From contig JADNRX010000207.1 of the NCBI GenBank assembly GCA_015501595.1, positions 33,566-97,565 on the forward strand: DNA of 64,000 nucleotides, in the 5' to 3' direction. Below are positions 11,861-23,389 of this stretch, in pieces. The stretch is from Hymenopellis radicata. Its lineage: Eukaryota; Basidiomycota; Agaricomycetes; Agaricales; Physalacriaceae. The position numbers and the translations under genes are program-made. How positions within the stretch are numbered: the stretch's first letter is position 1; each line of letters begins with the position of its first letter. The notes below the pieces were generated by a model that saw only the letters and a list, made by a program, of their open reading frames with translations, had not been told where the DNA came from and searched no databases.

Positions 11861-12202
11861 TACTAGGAGAGCACAACAGTAAACAAAGTACTGCGCCGTT
11901 CGAAGTACACAGGACATTTCCAGCATCTGCGCGCCGTGTGCCAAACAATAACGCGTCGAGGAGAGCGTGAGCGTCGGAAGCAAGTTGCGATCGGCGCAAA
12001 TTTCCTTTTCTGTCAGTGTGTTTCCTCAAGTGGTCCGCTGACGCCAACGCTACGTGTCAACGGTGAGATTGATTGAATAAATATCACGCGACACTTTATA
12101 TACAACGATAGTTAGTTTCTACCCATGAATGTTGTCACAACATATAGCCATTCATATACATACATACGATACTGTTACAAAGGTCCAAAGGTCCAAAAGT
12201 CT

Positions 12203-13468
12203 CTAACCCACCATCTCCACCATGGCCACCTCCAAAACACCTCTATCATTCAACTTCGACATGCCAACTTTCACCGCCTCCACACACCTTCGCTCCTCAT
12301 CTCCAACATCTTTCATATCCCTCACGGGAATCTCAAATCGAACCCTCTCGACACCCACCATTTTATCCTCGAGCCGGCGCCACTCACGCTGCGGACAATC
12401 GATAATCGCACGAGGGTGCGAGCGGACATGAAACGTCACGTCGCGCATACGCGACGTCGCCGGAGCATAGCGTTGGAAAAACAACCCCGTGAGTCCGGCT
12501 AACACGCTGTGCTCGTTAGCCACGCGATGGAAGTTGCTAAAGTAGCACTTGATGCGCGGGACGTGAGAGATATCGAGTCCGTTGGTGGCTAAAGAAAAGC
12601 CGGTTAGATGACAGATTGAAAATGCCGTACAAACACTCACAGGAAGTAAGACCATGAAAGACGACGTCCTCAAGCTCGTCGGCAGCTTCGAGGAGTCGCT
12701 GGAGTGACCGCTCTGGTCTCCATGGTCACTCCAAAACTGCAATTTCCGGAGTGCAGACAAGTCGACTGTACTGCGCAGTATATCGAGTAAACCGAGCGGG
12801 ACGTTTTGAATCGCAAGCGTCCTCAGTTTGGATCGCTTGACACCCTCGTACTCTGGAACCGGCAGCTGCATCGTGAACTGGTCGCTGATGTACACGTTCA
12901 ACAACCTTAGACTGGTGAGATCCGGGCTGTTGGATAATAGCAATGCAAAATCGCTTGGCTGGAGGAAAGACATGTAGACGAGGGTAAGGCTGCGTACGCG
13001 AGGGCGGGAAAAGCTAGCGCATAACGACGCGTTCATATCACTCGAGCCGTCCCATCGCCTGTCATAATGACGTCCGCTAAGCATCAGCTCCCGGAGGTTA
13101 GGGAGCGTGGAAAGGATGCCGGGTATGACATCGCGGTCCTGGGAAAACCAGCTGGTCCGGCCGCGCGTGAAATTGTATATGGTGAGGGAGTTTACGAGAC
13201 GTGAGATGGTGGTAGAGCCGAGAAGAGTACGGAAGGAAAGGGCGGGGTTGTGGGTGCTGCTCTCCTTGGGTTCTAGCGTGACGGCGGAGAAGAGCAGCTT
13301 CTGACAGCGGGGATAGAAGGCTCTGCAGACGAGTGAAGCACTCTTTAGAGCTTCAGCGTCAGAAGCCAGTTCGTCGAGAATGGCATCGATGAGCTCCTGT
13401 GGGAGCATGTCCATGACGACCATTGGAGGGGGACGATGGCGGTATAAGGCAAGTGTTATAAAGGCCAA
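12203..13468 (-). pseudogene. F-box/LRR gene with a probable single frameshift
   Basis: The minus-strand frame begins with a clear F-box (MLPQELIDAILDELA, ALKSASLVCRAFYPRCQKLLF). The leucine-rich part runs in the same frame to about 12715. The coding signal then moves to another frame (LQRLLEAADELEDVVFHGL), which ends at a GTGAGT donor. A 51-nt intron with TTTAG acceptor restores the first frame (TNGLDISHVPRIK ... VERVRFEIP). Splice phase agrees only with the shifted frame, so a one-base indel near 12705-12730 is the simplest reading; an assembly error is an alternative. A paralogous ruin lies at 44899-46070. Confidence 0.6.
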
Positions 13469-14480
13469 TGCGGTGTCTAAAGTCCACCTAAACCCGCGAC
13501 AGTCTAGGACGTAAAGCGTAGAGGTGAGAGAGCGGTGTTGGACGTGGGGGTAAAAGTCAGACAGACATCGCGGTCCCTATCATGATTTGGGGTGCATCAC
13601 ATCAGCGTGATTTCATGTGCACGGCATCCAATTTTATCGTTTTCAATGGGGCAACAGACAGCTGCCCCAACCACTGCCAGCGGTCTTCGCTGCGAGACGG
13701 AGCTGCAGAGGGCGTCAATGAGCAGGGCGATATACGCGGCAATAATGGGACGTACCATCCGTAATCGGCCGACTAAAACCTACACCCAGCAACGCCAGAA
13801 AAAAGAGTCCAACCGACGCTCAATCATCGCCTATCTCACCCAGGACAGCGGTGCGGTATACAGCGCAAATAATGGTCTGATCCGGACGCGTCTTGTCCGC
13901 GTCGGAGACTCGGAGTGGATAGGTGACGATACAGCGGATCTGTTCCGCCATATGCAAACATGGCCATGGTGAGAGCGAGGTTAGCTTGTTCGTGATATGT
14001 GCTGGTTGACGGTCAACGTAGTCACTGGGTCGCCGGAAACCACTCACAACTGCTCATCGCCAGCGCGGTCTTTGCGCTTGTGCGAATGTTCGCGTCCTAC
14101 GCGCTTTGGGCCTGCTCGTCGTGGACAGCGATGGGCACGATGACGGGATTCATCGCGATGATGGTGGCAAGAAAGTGGAGCGTAATACAAATTACCTGCC
14201 ACGCGTACCCACCTTCCTTCCGTCTCGGACCGTTCCTATGCTAGCTTCTTTCCCTCGCAGCGCTTCGACGAGCTCTGTTGTGGGTACATGAGAGTAAACA
14301 AGAAAGGGTCCTACTCGGAAATTGCCGCCTTGGATCGTCCTACCAGCTGAACGACAGCTCTGACTCTCATGGTGAACATATCCCGCCCACTTCATCCTTC
14401 CTGACCTTTACACCAGGCCGATTACCTTCTGAATTGGATCTCTCTGAATGTCTAAACTGTCGCACAGTTCTGGTCTGACC
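13469..14480 (-). pseudogene. Third, short copy of the TPR-gene segment
   Basis: Positions about 13820-13910 on the minus strand encode a stretch with DADKTRP, like the 5' part of the TPR pseudogenes (NAGKTRP). Positions 14090-14480 closely match 33240-33610 and 39175-39570, including TCGTCGTGGACA, TAATACAAATTACCT and GAGTAAACAAGAAAGG. It lacks the rest of the TPR gene. 13469-13800 shows no gene. Confidence 0.55.
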
Positions 14481-16267
14481 AGTTCCTCACTGAATCCTCA
14501 CGGATTTTACTACCGTGCGCCTCTGCTCTACATACTATTGGTCTTTGAGGACAAAGATAACAGGCTCGAACTCCCCCTCTCAAGGTCAAGGAACATATCA
14601 AACGCAAAGGCTAAGAACACTCGTGGCGTTTCTGACGACTCATTGCAGGAAAACGTGCATCGGACTAGAGCGGGGCTCCGACCTCATTCGGAATCTCCTA
14701 TAGCGAAAGGCTCTTCGGAAAGAAATGGAGCAGGAGCTGACCCACATTACCATCCCGGACGCACTGCAGTCACGCCTCCATTCTCTTTCCTCTGTTTCCG
14801 GCTGTCTCTTTCGATAGATCATGGGCATGATTCTCTTTAGTTCTCGTTGTTCGTTGTTCTGATACTTATGTTATAAACGTCTCAATTAGACTATGTCCTT
14901 GAATCTGAACGGCCATCTCTCCGACAAAATGCGGCTCCCAATGGAATTCAGCTTCCACGCTTCGAACGCTGCTATCCTGCCATGATAAAATTCCCACGCC
15001 TACTGCGCTTCGTTAGCTGTTCGCTTGCGCCACATTTCCTTTCCCAGTTTCTCCAGCTACCCGTCCTGGCGCAACTCAAAAAACTCGGCTACGCCTTCCC
15101 ATTGCATTTTTTTCTCGGCCAATTGACCAAAGCGATCGTGCTATTTCGGTGTTCCGCGCCAGCTCTTATAGAATGCCAAGAAGGCATGCACAAGGTCACC
15201 ACGTTTACTTAACAGGGGAATCTTATTCACGCCTACAATGCAGTTTGTTTGTGGAGCTCAGTGGGCCACCAGCAAAGCGATCTAAACCCGTGCTTACTAT
15301 CGTACCACTGCCGAATCTACGTCCCCGCGGGATAGTTCGTTCAGGGCCATGCGTCGCGTATGTGCGACGCGACGTTCCATTTCAGGTTGCAATCCGGATT
15401 ATCCACAGCGCGTGCGCCAGCTCCCCTAGTTATCCTTTTGACCATCAGCTTGGAGACGACCTCAACGGCTGCTAAACATTGTCGCCATCTATTTTCAACA
15501 CGGTCACTGTCCATTTGTCTCCTGTTTTCACTAGAAATAGCGTGTATTAATCCATTTCAGCTGTCATTCTGTGGCTCGCGCTCGCGCATATACCCCGCCG
15601 CCCTAACCCCCACTGGGATGCACCGGGGATGCACCAAACTCTCATTCGACACATTCTTCAATCGGTGCCACGCAGAATCGATGCGCTCCCCATACATAAC
15701 AAGCAGTGGTGTTTCTACATCCTACGAACTCACAAGAGAGGGCTGGGACCGTGCCAGCTGGAGATGGTTTGTGTGACAGTTGGGCTGGCCTGCGGGCTTA
15801 CGACCCGCATGGACTGGGCCAGGTGTAATTTCCGACTTTTAAGGTGGTCGCGCGCCAAGGGCACCACAAAAGTGCCGTGGCAGAGGACGTGCTACCGTGC
15901 ACGCAGCCGTAGCCGTGCAGAAGAACTTCATCCTTCCTACCCAAATAGCATACGATGTCGGGTGGCGCGGTTGAAAAAGAAGGCATGAGGGTAATCATCG
16001 TAAGCACGAAAGTTCCTATTACGCAACAACTTGAACTTCGTGTCAGGTTTACGAACTACAGTAGCATATACAGGACGAATCATACAAGACCGGGTTCTGG
16101 ATCTACCAAGACGGTGTGCTGGCCAAAGTTGGCATCGTAAGTATCACTGTTCTTAGGTTACTGTTTCGTCAACCACACGACGCAGATTGACATCTCCGTT
16201 TGTATCGAGTTTGGTCGGTAGAGTGGATCGAGCCGCCAGGATACTGGGATCATTAGTAGGCGCCAGG
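14481..16267. repeat. Gene-poor stretch with inverted-repeat arm 14900-15213
   Basis: 14900-15213 is the plus-oriented partner of 9483-9790, so the two arms bracket 5.1 kb including the TA element, the broken unknown gene and an F-box gene. I cannot support a gene in 14481-16267; the short open frames lack recognisable domains and splice structure. Confidence 0.45.
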
Positions 16268-18384
16268 TCATGTGTAGGAAAGAACGAACCCCTCTTCCGC
16301 AGTGGCGGCTATCATCGCGAGATACGCCACAAGATACGGGTCATTCAATCCCTCGAGAGTCTTGAGAATGTCGGTCGCTGACGGCCTTTCTTGTGGCGAA
16401 TGTGTCAGGCATGGGAGAACAATCGTATTCCACAGATTGGGCGGAAGAACCTGTGGTTCAGGTTGTTCCGGAAGGATCCCTTCGAAAAGATGATAAGTGA
16501 CGGCCGCATCGGGCACATCCGGATAGGGCGGCTTTTCGGTGTATATCTAACCACATTTCAGCTACCTGAAAGAGCCATAACCTTAATGGACACTGACCTC
16601 AATAACGGTACATCCAAACGAGTATATGTCCGCGAAACAGAGGAGTTGATCGTCATAATCGGGTTTCGACAACTCTGGAGCTGTCCAGCGAGCATTTCCG
16701 GCCACGCGGTCGGCTGTCGCTGGTTTCTGTGTCTCGGCGACGATACTGATGCCAAAATCCGCCAAATAGCAGCGATTTTGAGGCCCCGGACCGACTAGGA
16801 TGTTGGGCTAACGAGAATGTCACTCTCTTCGTTTGGAAGTGTCTCATATGAATTACTTACACCTCGGATATCTTTGTGTATAACGCGAGGGTCAAGCCCA
16901 TGCAAGTACTCTATGCCCGAAGCGATATCCCAGATCTGTGTACGGTTAGTCGAAACGGTTATCAGCACAACACACTCACCATTCCGATGCGATTATGGTC
17001 CGGGTGCTTTGCCAAGAAGTAACGGATGTTGCCATCCTCCATCCACGGTGAGATTAAACAAAGGCTAGGGTGGTCCATGACTTCTGTGCTTACACCGTAG
17101 AAAGGGAGAATGTTGTCGTGGCGAAGCTGGCGCCATATGAAGGCTTCTTGAGTGAACGCCTGGAGGAATATTCAGTACTTAGAAGGCAAAAGATGGAAGC
17201 TGTCCCGACTTTGATTGCATCGTTGAATTCCTTCGACGATCTCCGGATTCGTAATCGCTTCAGGCAGACACGGCAGCTACGATCCTGAATAACAATCGTA
17301 GCGCGGCTGATGTCCTACAGGCTTGATGAGTTACATGACGGAAATCGGGTTCCCGCGATGTCTCACCGAGAAAGTACCACCAGGTTGAAACTGTTCGCGA
17401 TCCTTAATTTCGGATTTACTGTAGTACAACTGCGACGGAAGGATCTCGTATTTCTTGCTGAGAGCACGAAGGCATTTCACGTATTTCTTCTGATGCTCGG
17501 GGTCCGTCGACGGGAGTTCATCTCGGACCTTCAGGAGTGCTCGAGTCAGTGCGGAGAATGTCCAAAAGAGAACGGTTCCATACTGATTGCAAGTGATCCA
17601 AAAGTTTATGCGCAATCTTGAATGGTACACCTCCAACACCTCTCCACGGCGTTGCCTGTTTCATGATATTCGGGATTTTGTCGTAATCGCATTCGGCGGT
17701 GAGCTGGGCCCAGTCTCTAGCAGTCGCGTCTACCTATGGCGCACGTTTGTTTGGTATCTCAGAGGCGAAAGCTTGTACAACGGCTTACCAGAAACGTCTC
17801 CAGTGCTTTTTTGATCGCTTGAAGAGACTTGATCAAGTCGCTCACGGCCTTGGGATCCTCCGGGAGTTCTGCAGGACATTCTCGTTCACGAGTCCCCGCC
17901 ATTTTGCCGCCGTACGATATGGGTGGGGCAGAATTATCAGTGTTTTTGAGATCATCGGTGAACTCAGCTCGAAATTGTGAACGACAGATCTCCATGATTG
18001 CAACGGCTTCACAATTCAGCGAACTAAGACATGATCAGCAACCTCGCCAATGTACAGGGGGTGAGCAGCTCCTACGCAGCCCAGGGATCGATCCATGCCT
18101 GTTCCAGCAGACAGCCGTGGATACGCAACCTTGCGGCGACATTCGATGCTAGTTCATCTATCCCACGAATCATGTTCGCCGTCGTGTCGCATTTTGCAGA
18201 ATTTCCCTGTGATCAAGTATTTCATCTCGGGCAGAAAACAAGAGCAAGAGGCTCACCTCAAATAACTTCGTTAACCTGTTGATTGCAGCGACGACTCCGA
18301 TGAAGGACGCCCAACGATCGGAGTTTTCTTGATCTTCAAGCACTCTTAAGAGCTCGGGTAAGCCTTTCAGAGAAATTCGAGTAT
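16268..18384 (-). CDS. TKL-like kinase with extended helical N-terminus, apparently intact
   Basis: Exons (minus): 18384-18257, 18206-18130, 18023-17789, 17733-17584, 17528-17367, 17314-17210, 17159-16980, 16935-16861, 16807-16598, 16546-16268; all phases agree with no internal stop. The first three exons are helix-rich (LPELLRVLEDQENSDRW, IGVVAAINRLTKLFE) and unlike other members. Exon four carries the family module (DWAQLTAECDYDK, then PWRGVGGVP), exon five the KKYVKCLRALSKKYEILPSQ module, and the rest the kinase (VCLKRLR, VIHKDIRG, LADFGISI, WTAPEL). Catalytic residues are retained. The 5' end is unresolved: an exon ending at 18448 reads best in a frame that does not match the required phase, so the first exon may be elsewhere or broken. 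Confidence 0.7.
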
Positions 18385-18399
18385 CTGCATTGGCCGGTG

Positions 18400-19801
18400 T
18401 ACACAGTAAGCAACGCCGCAATATGCACAGAAAGGTCGTGTACTTACGATGTGTGTTCGTCGAGGTTATTACACTGAAGCAGAACTTGTAACAGCGGCGA
18501 AAAAGAATCATTAGCAATAAGAGCGGCGGGAAGCCGGGCATGTTGTGAGAGGCTCTCCTTGAGTTTCTGGTGTCCATTTTCGAACGGTATATATATTGCA
18601 GTGATGAACACGGCACCAAGACCCAAATTCAGAACCTACCGTACGACATTCCGCATCCACATAGGCGCTTGTTTCAGGAGCCACATTCTACTTTGCCATC
18701 TGGAGTAGTAACCCCCGCCGCATCGAGATTTCAGGTATTACGGAGGTAATCGATAAAGTGACTCAGTCAGTAATCGGTGCTTTGTAGTACCCACAGCGCA
18801 TAGCAGACGAAGAAAGCAACCACGTCCGAGTCCAGCAAGCGAACACGAGAAGGAGTTCCGGCTTGAATACTTAGTGTGATGACCAAGTTGAGAAAGCCAG
18901 GCTCGACATTTCATGATGTGACTGTATGCGTTCAGCTGGGCTGCAAGGGTAGTGAGGCGACGCCCAGAATAAATCGCCGAAGAGGACGACTGTTCAACTA
19001 GACGAAAGGAGATGCTTTTGCGCCTCGTTCCTCGGAAGAAGTGACAGAACTCTGACCCCAAAAAGACCTAGTGGTAGCTGCGAGCAGCATGCTATCGTCG
19101 TGCCTGCAATAGAATTAGCTAAGTAGACGCCTGGTAAACGTTATGATGGCTACCGGGCTGTCCACCGCGTACACAGAAATCTTACCTGAACATTTCGTCA
19201 AGTGTACTTACGTTTGTGTTGGTGTTTCGGGAGCGAGAAGGAGTGAATTGGCGAATGGAAGAATTGCGCAAGTGGATTCAGATATATTTGTATCTGTTTT
19301 GTCGAGGTGCCGCAGGTGATTGCCGAGAAAATTCGAACGTGATGCGGCTGTGCACTAGAAGGGCGGAAAAGAAGCTCAGAGGTACAATGAGAGTGGCCAC
19401 TATAGCACAATCATTGAGAAACACGAGGATACGAGACCGGAAAAGGCAACATTTTAGGCTTTTCATTCCTACCATCATCTCAAAAGTCAATCCGCCGATG
19501 CCGACAAGAACGGCTATTTGTACTGGCCCTTGTGGTCTCTCCGGGCGCTTGCGGTTCAATATGGCTTCTTTTGTACTTCATCGCTGTTCTGACGTATACC
19601 CAGCAACAATATTCTGGAAAATTTCACTCCGGGACCATTCAAATCTATACATAGAATGACAGGTGGCACCGGGCTAGCATCATGTTATCTGTCAGGCACT
19701 TCACCTGTGTCACTCCCATCGTACGTCGAGTTTCGCTGGTCATATCAGCTCGGTGCTCAGTTTCGACGAATCCTCACTATTCCTTTGTTGCAACAGAGGA
19801 G
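18400..19801. other. Unresolved 5' region between two divergent kinase genes
   Basis: Between the minus-strand kinase and the plus-strand kinase. On the minus strand, 18626-18448 reads KLKESLSQHARLPAAL and LQVLLQCNNLDEH, protein-like and followed by a GTAAGT donor, and could be a 5' exon of the upstream gene. The rest (18650-19680) holds short open frames only. Both promoters should lie here. Confidence 0.35.
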
Positions 19802-21424
19802 ATGACTCTTTCACCTTTAGATGTGCATGCGGGCGTTTCACATGGACTAGACAATGCGGCACCCGATGCCGGGTTACTGGAACGTACCGCCTGGGCGCAG
19901 CTGGGTCCGCACGATTTGGAGGCGATTCGCAGCATTGTCAAGAATGAGACTCTATGGAGAGGCATTGAGTGTGTCCCAGAGGTTTACGCTGGTCCAGTCA
20001 TGGACGAGTTGCAAGCAGTAAAGTTACCGTTCATTCGTCCTCTGCATTCTAACTGGCTCCAAGGGCCTTGACGATATCCGTTCGGACGATGACGAATCTC
20101 GCCAAAAGTACATCAAATGCCTTCGTAGGCTCAGCAAAAAATACGGGATCGTACCATCGCAACTTTACATCCCGCGGTCCTGCATCGAGGAGTACGACGA
20201 GTTTCGGCCAGGTGGTGCATTCTCAGTAAGTACATTGTGTTGGTGAATTTAAGACGGATGCTGAGAACGAAAGCAGGATGTTAGTATGGGTCGCCTGCGA
20301 GGAGTCGCCCCTCCAGTCTGCTTGAAGCGCCTGCGAGTTTATAAGGACGTCGATAAAGTCAAAAAGGTATGACCGCTTCGCTCAATAGTCCCCGAATGAC
20401 TGGGTTCCTCTTAGGCGCTTTGCGAAGAAGCCCTCCTTTGGAGGCAACTTCGGCATGACAATGTCCTTCCTTTCTATGGCATGATTGAGGACGTTACAGA
20501 CTATCCGAGTCTGTGTTTGATCTCACCGTGGATGGAGCAAGGAAATATTAACGAATTCCTCGAGAATAACCCCCACCATGATCGCCGTGGAATGGTGAGT
20601 TGGCGCATTTGAGCGATCGTGTCGAGGATGACAGAATACAGTGCTGGGATATAACCGCTGGTTTGCAATACCTACATGGCCTAGACCCCTGCATTATACA
20701 TAAGGATATTCGGGGTGTAAGTTAACCGTTAACTTACGATCCGACTCGTGCTAAAATACTGCAGGCCAATATCCTCGTTGGTCCCGGGCCTGAGAATCGT
20801 TGCTTTCTAACGGATTTTGGCCTGAGGATCATCACTGAGACTCAGATGGTGGGCACAACCACCCGAAGTGGAGGGAGCGTTCGGTGGTTGCCGCTAGAAC
20901 TAATAGGGGCGGCGGAACTCGACAGCCGCTTTTTGTGCCATGTGGACATCTATGCACTAGGCTGTACATTTGTCGAGGTTGGTCGCAGTGCTCCCATTAT
21001 GCTGATACTGAAGATCGTACAGATTTACACTGGAAGCCCTCCGTACTCAGACTTGGAAACGGATAGCGCGGTTGTCAGCTGCATTGCACAAGGGATGTAT
21101 CCTCCGCAACCCTGTTCACAACTTTTGCCGCCCAACCTCTGGCAGACAGTTGTTATGCCCTGTCTAGCCCCGTCTCCAAAAGATCGACCGTCAGCGAAGG
21201 ATATTCTGGAACGATTCCGCACGTTATACTCAACGTATCTCAGTCAGTACCTCAAAGGCAGAGGGCATCCGGATCCGTATTTGGCGGTCGGTTTTCCGCC
21301 TCTCCTTCCCCGGGCTTGTCTGTCGTTCCCATCTCAGATTACACCGACTCGCGGTGCTATACGCAACGGTACCTTACCGGACACAGGTTCGTTTGTCCTA
21401 TTCTTGATGTCTTTCGACTACTGA
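19802..21424 (+). CDS. TKL-like kinase, complete family member
   Basis: Exons: 19802-20017, 20064-20225, 20277-20366, 20415-20594, 20642-20716, 20765-20977, 21023-21424. Every exon is a multiple of three and all introns (46-51 nt) are phase 0; the product is 445 aa. Order: module one (WAQLGPHDLEAIRSIVK, LWRGIECVPE), module two (KYIKCLRRLSKKYGIVPSQLYIP, GGAFS), kinase N-lobe (VCLKRLRV, HDNVLPFYGM), catalytic loop IIHKDIRGANIL, TDFGLRI and RWLPLELI, then C-lobe (PPNLWQTVVMPCLAPSPKDRPS). K, HKD and DFG are present, so activity is likely. The C-terminal tail is longer than in relatives. A Ser/Thr or dual-specificity TKL-type activity is inferred from motif style only. Confidence 0.82.
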
Positions 21425-21994
21425 TGTTGGATCTCTAGCCTAAAAGACATTTCCTTGGTGTACGGTCGGTCACCGGTTAGTTACTCTTTACATCTGTGTC
21501 GCATCTTTCCTGAGCCCCTCCCCGAGAAGCTTCATGGCATGTCACCTTGCAATATCTTAGGCCTTGTTCGGTAACCTAGAGAGATTCTACAGACATCCGT
21601 AAGTTAAATAGACAAAGAATGCATTTATTGCGACAGCTACGGTAGAGTACAATGCAGGTACACAATGAAATAGTAGGTGAAAGCTAAACAAAATGATTGA
21701 GAGAGGCATGCAGATGGCAACCGGGATGGACAGAAAGAAGCGCTTCGTAGGGGCCTACACATGGTCTATGTCCATCATGCTAACGTCGTCCAGGCAGACA
21801 TCCCACGTCTATCCTTGTCTGCGTCCTCGCACACATTGGTGGATTCCTTGCCTCTGGATGTTCGGTGTCTCCTCGCCCGTGTCAGCCCCCAACTATGTTG
21901 TCGTCACACCTGGTCCAGTTGACGGACGTCCCGTCGCCGTCGCCGTCGCCGTTAGCATCTTCGTTGTTCACACGCCAACAACAAGCGCCCCGGT
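21425..21994. other. Gap between convergent kinase genes
   Basis: Lies between the 3' ends of the plus-strand kinase and the truncated minus-strand kinase. GC-rich short repeats (CGTCGCCGTCGCC) occur near 21933-21950. This is where the lost C-lobe of the minus-strand gene should be, but after the nonsense codon I could not follow the family sequence. Confidence 0.3.
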
Positions 21995-23303
21995 TCAAAG
22001 ATCTGGTCGCAGGATATGCGGTGCGGGCTGCGAAGGAACCTTTCTTAATGCTAGTCGGTTGATCACCGCTGCATCGTTGCGCAAGTCCGAGTAAGGTGGC
22101 CGACCTGTGTAGATCTAGAGAGCTTCAGACGATAGAAACAATAAACATAGTAGGTGGTTACACACCTCGATGATGGCACAACAAAAGGAGTACACGTCCA
22201 CCTCTCGAAGAAGGCTCGGGTCGAATTCCGAATCGAGTACCATTTCTGGAGGAAGCCATCGGATATTTCCACGGTTACGCGACGAAGAGCCTGGCATTTG
22301 GGTTTCCTCAAGAACAAGGCTTATGCCAAAGTCGGCGAGATAGCAGTGAAGATCGTTTCCGACAAGAATATTTGCCTAGAGAGAACGCTCGTTAACGGCG
22401 ATCAACCAACTGTGCAATATAACTCGACTCACGCCTCGGATGTCTTTGTGGATTATGCACGGATCCAGACTATGCAAGTACTGCATTCCCGCAGCAACGT
22501 CCCACACCTACGGAAGTCATTAGTATCCACGATAAACAGTGAAGCGAGAGAAGCGTACACATCCTAGTCGATTATGGAGGGGGTTCTTCTCCAGAAAGGT
22601 CATGATGTTCCCGTTCTCCATCCACGGGGAGATCAAGCACAGGCGCCACGGTACGAATTGGGTCACACCCAGAAACGGGAGAATGCTGTCATGCCGGACT
22701 TGCCTCCATATTAGGGCTTCTTGACAAAACGACTAGACATCGTTGTGAGTCTCCGAATGAGCAGCATCGTTGTGCTAACCTTTATAACCCGTTCCGCACG
22801 TAGCTTTCCCTGCGTATGAGTTCGCAGAACCTTCAAACAAACTGCGCCGTATTCTCGGAGTGTGCCACGATAAATATCCTTGAATCCTCATCAACTCTGA
22901 CTCTCCCTAACAAACTGTACTCACCGAGAATGCACCGCCAGAGTAGCTCACATCGTCGTATATCACGAGAGACGACAACGGGATGTAGAACTGGGAAGGC
23001 AGAGCATCGTATCGCTTGCTTAACGCACGCAAACATTTTATGCACGTCCTCCGATATTCATGGTCTGCTGACGGCATGAGGTCCAGCTCCTACCGCGGCA
23101 TCAGAAGACAGAATAAGAATATGTGCGTAAATACGCACCGACTGCAGCTCGTCCATCACCGCATATACAAGGTTCTGCGATACGTTTTCGATGCCTCGCC
23201 ACGGAGTGGCTAGCTCTAGGATGGCTTTGATTGCTTGGGGGTCGTCAGATCTGAGCTGAGCCCATCGCTGCGAGGCGTTCATAGACGCTGGCTCTGGCAT
23301 TGA
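21995..23303 (-). pseudogene. TKL-like kinase truncated by a nonsense codon in the C-lobe
   Basis: Exons (minus): 23303-23139, 23089-22925, 22878-22780, 22732-22559, 22507-22433, 22375-22166, 22114-21995; all in phase (335 aa). Module one (RWAQLRSDDPQAIKAIL, PWRGIENVS), module two (CIKCLRALSKRYDALPSQFYIP) and the kinase motifs (VCLKVLR, IIHKDIRGANILV, LADFGISL, WLPPEMV) are intact. Where relatives read L-P-P-x-L-W the sequence reads LRPDL followed by TGA at 21997-21995, a one-base change from TGG. The C-lobe helices after the activation segment are lost. A short, inactive or regulatory product is possible; a recent pseudogene is more likely. Confidence 0.7.
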
Positions 23304-23389
23304 GAGTACGATGGAACGAATAGAAACTGATTGTATATGCCAGGCCTGCCCGCGGAATGATAGGATGATGAGAACAGCAATTGGCACGG

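Noticed and set aside
18738..19559. Minus-strand frames with hydrophobic stretches, possibly a membrane protein
   Set aside because: No consistent start, splice sites or family match; composition alone is not enough.
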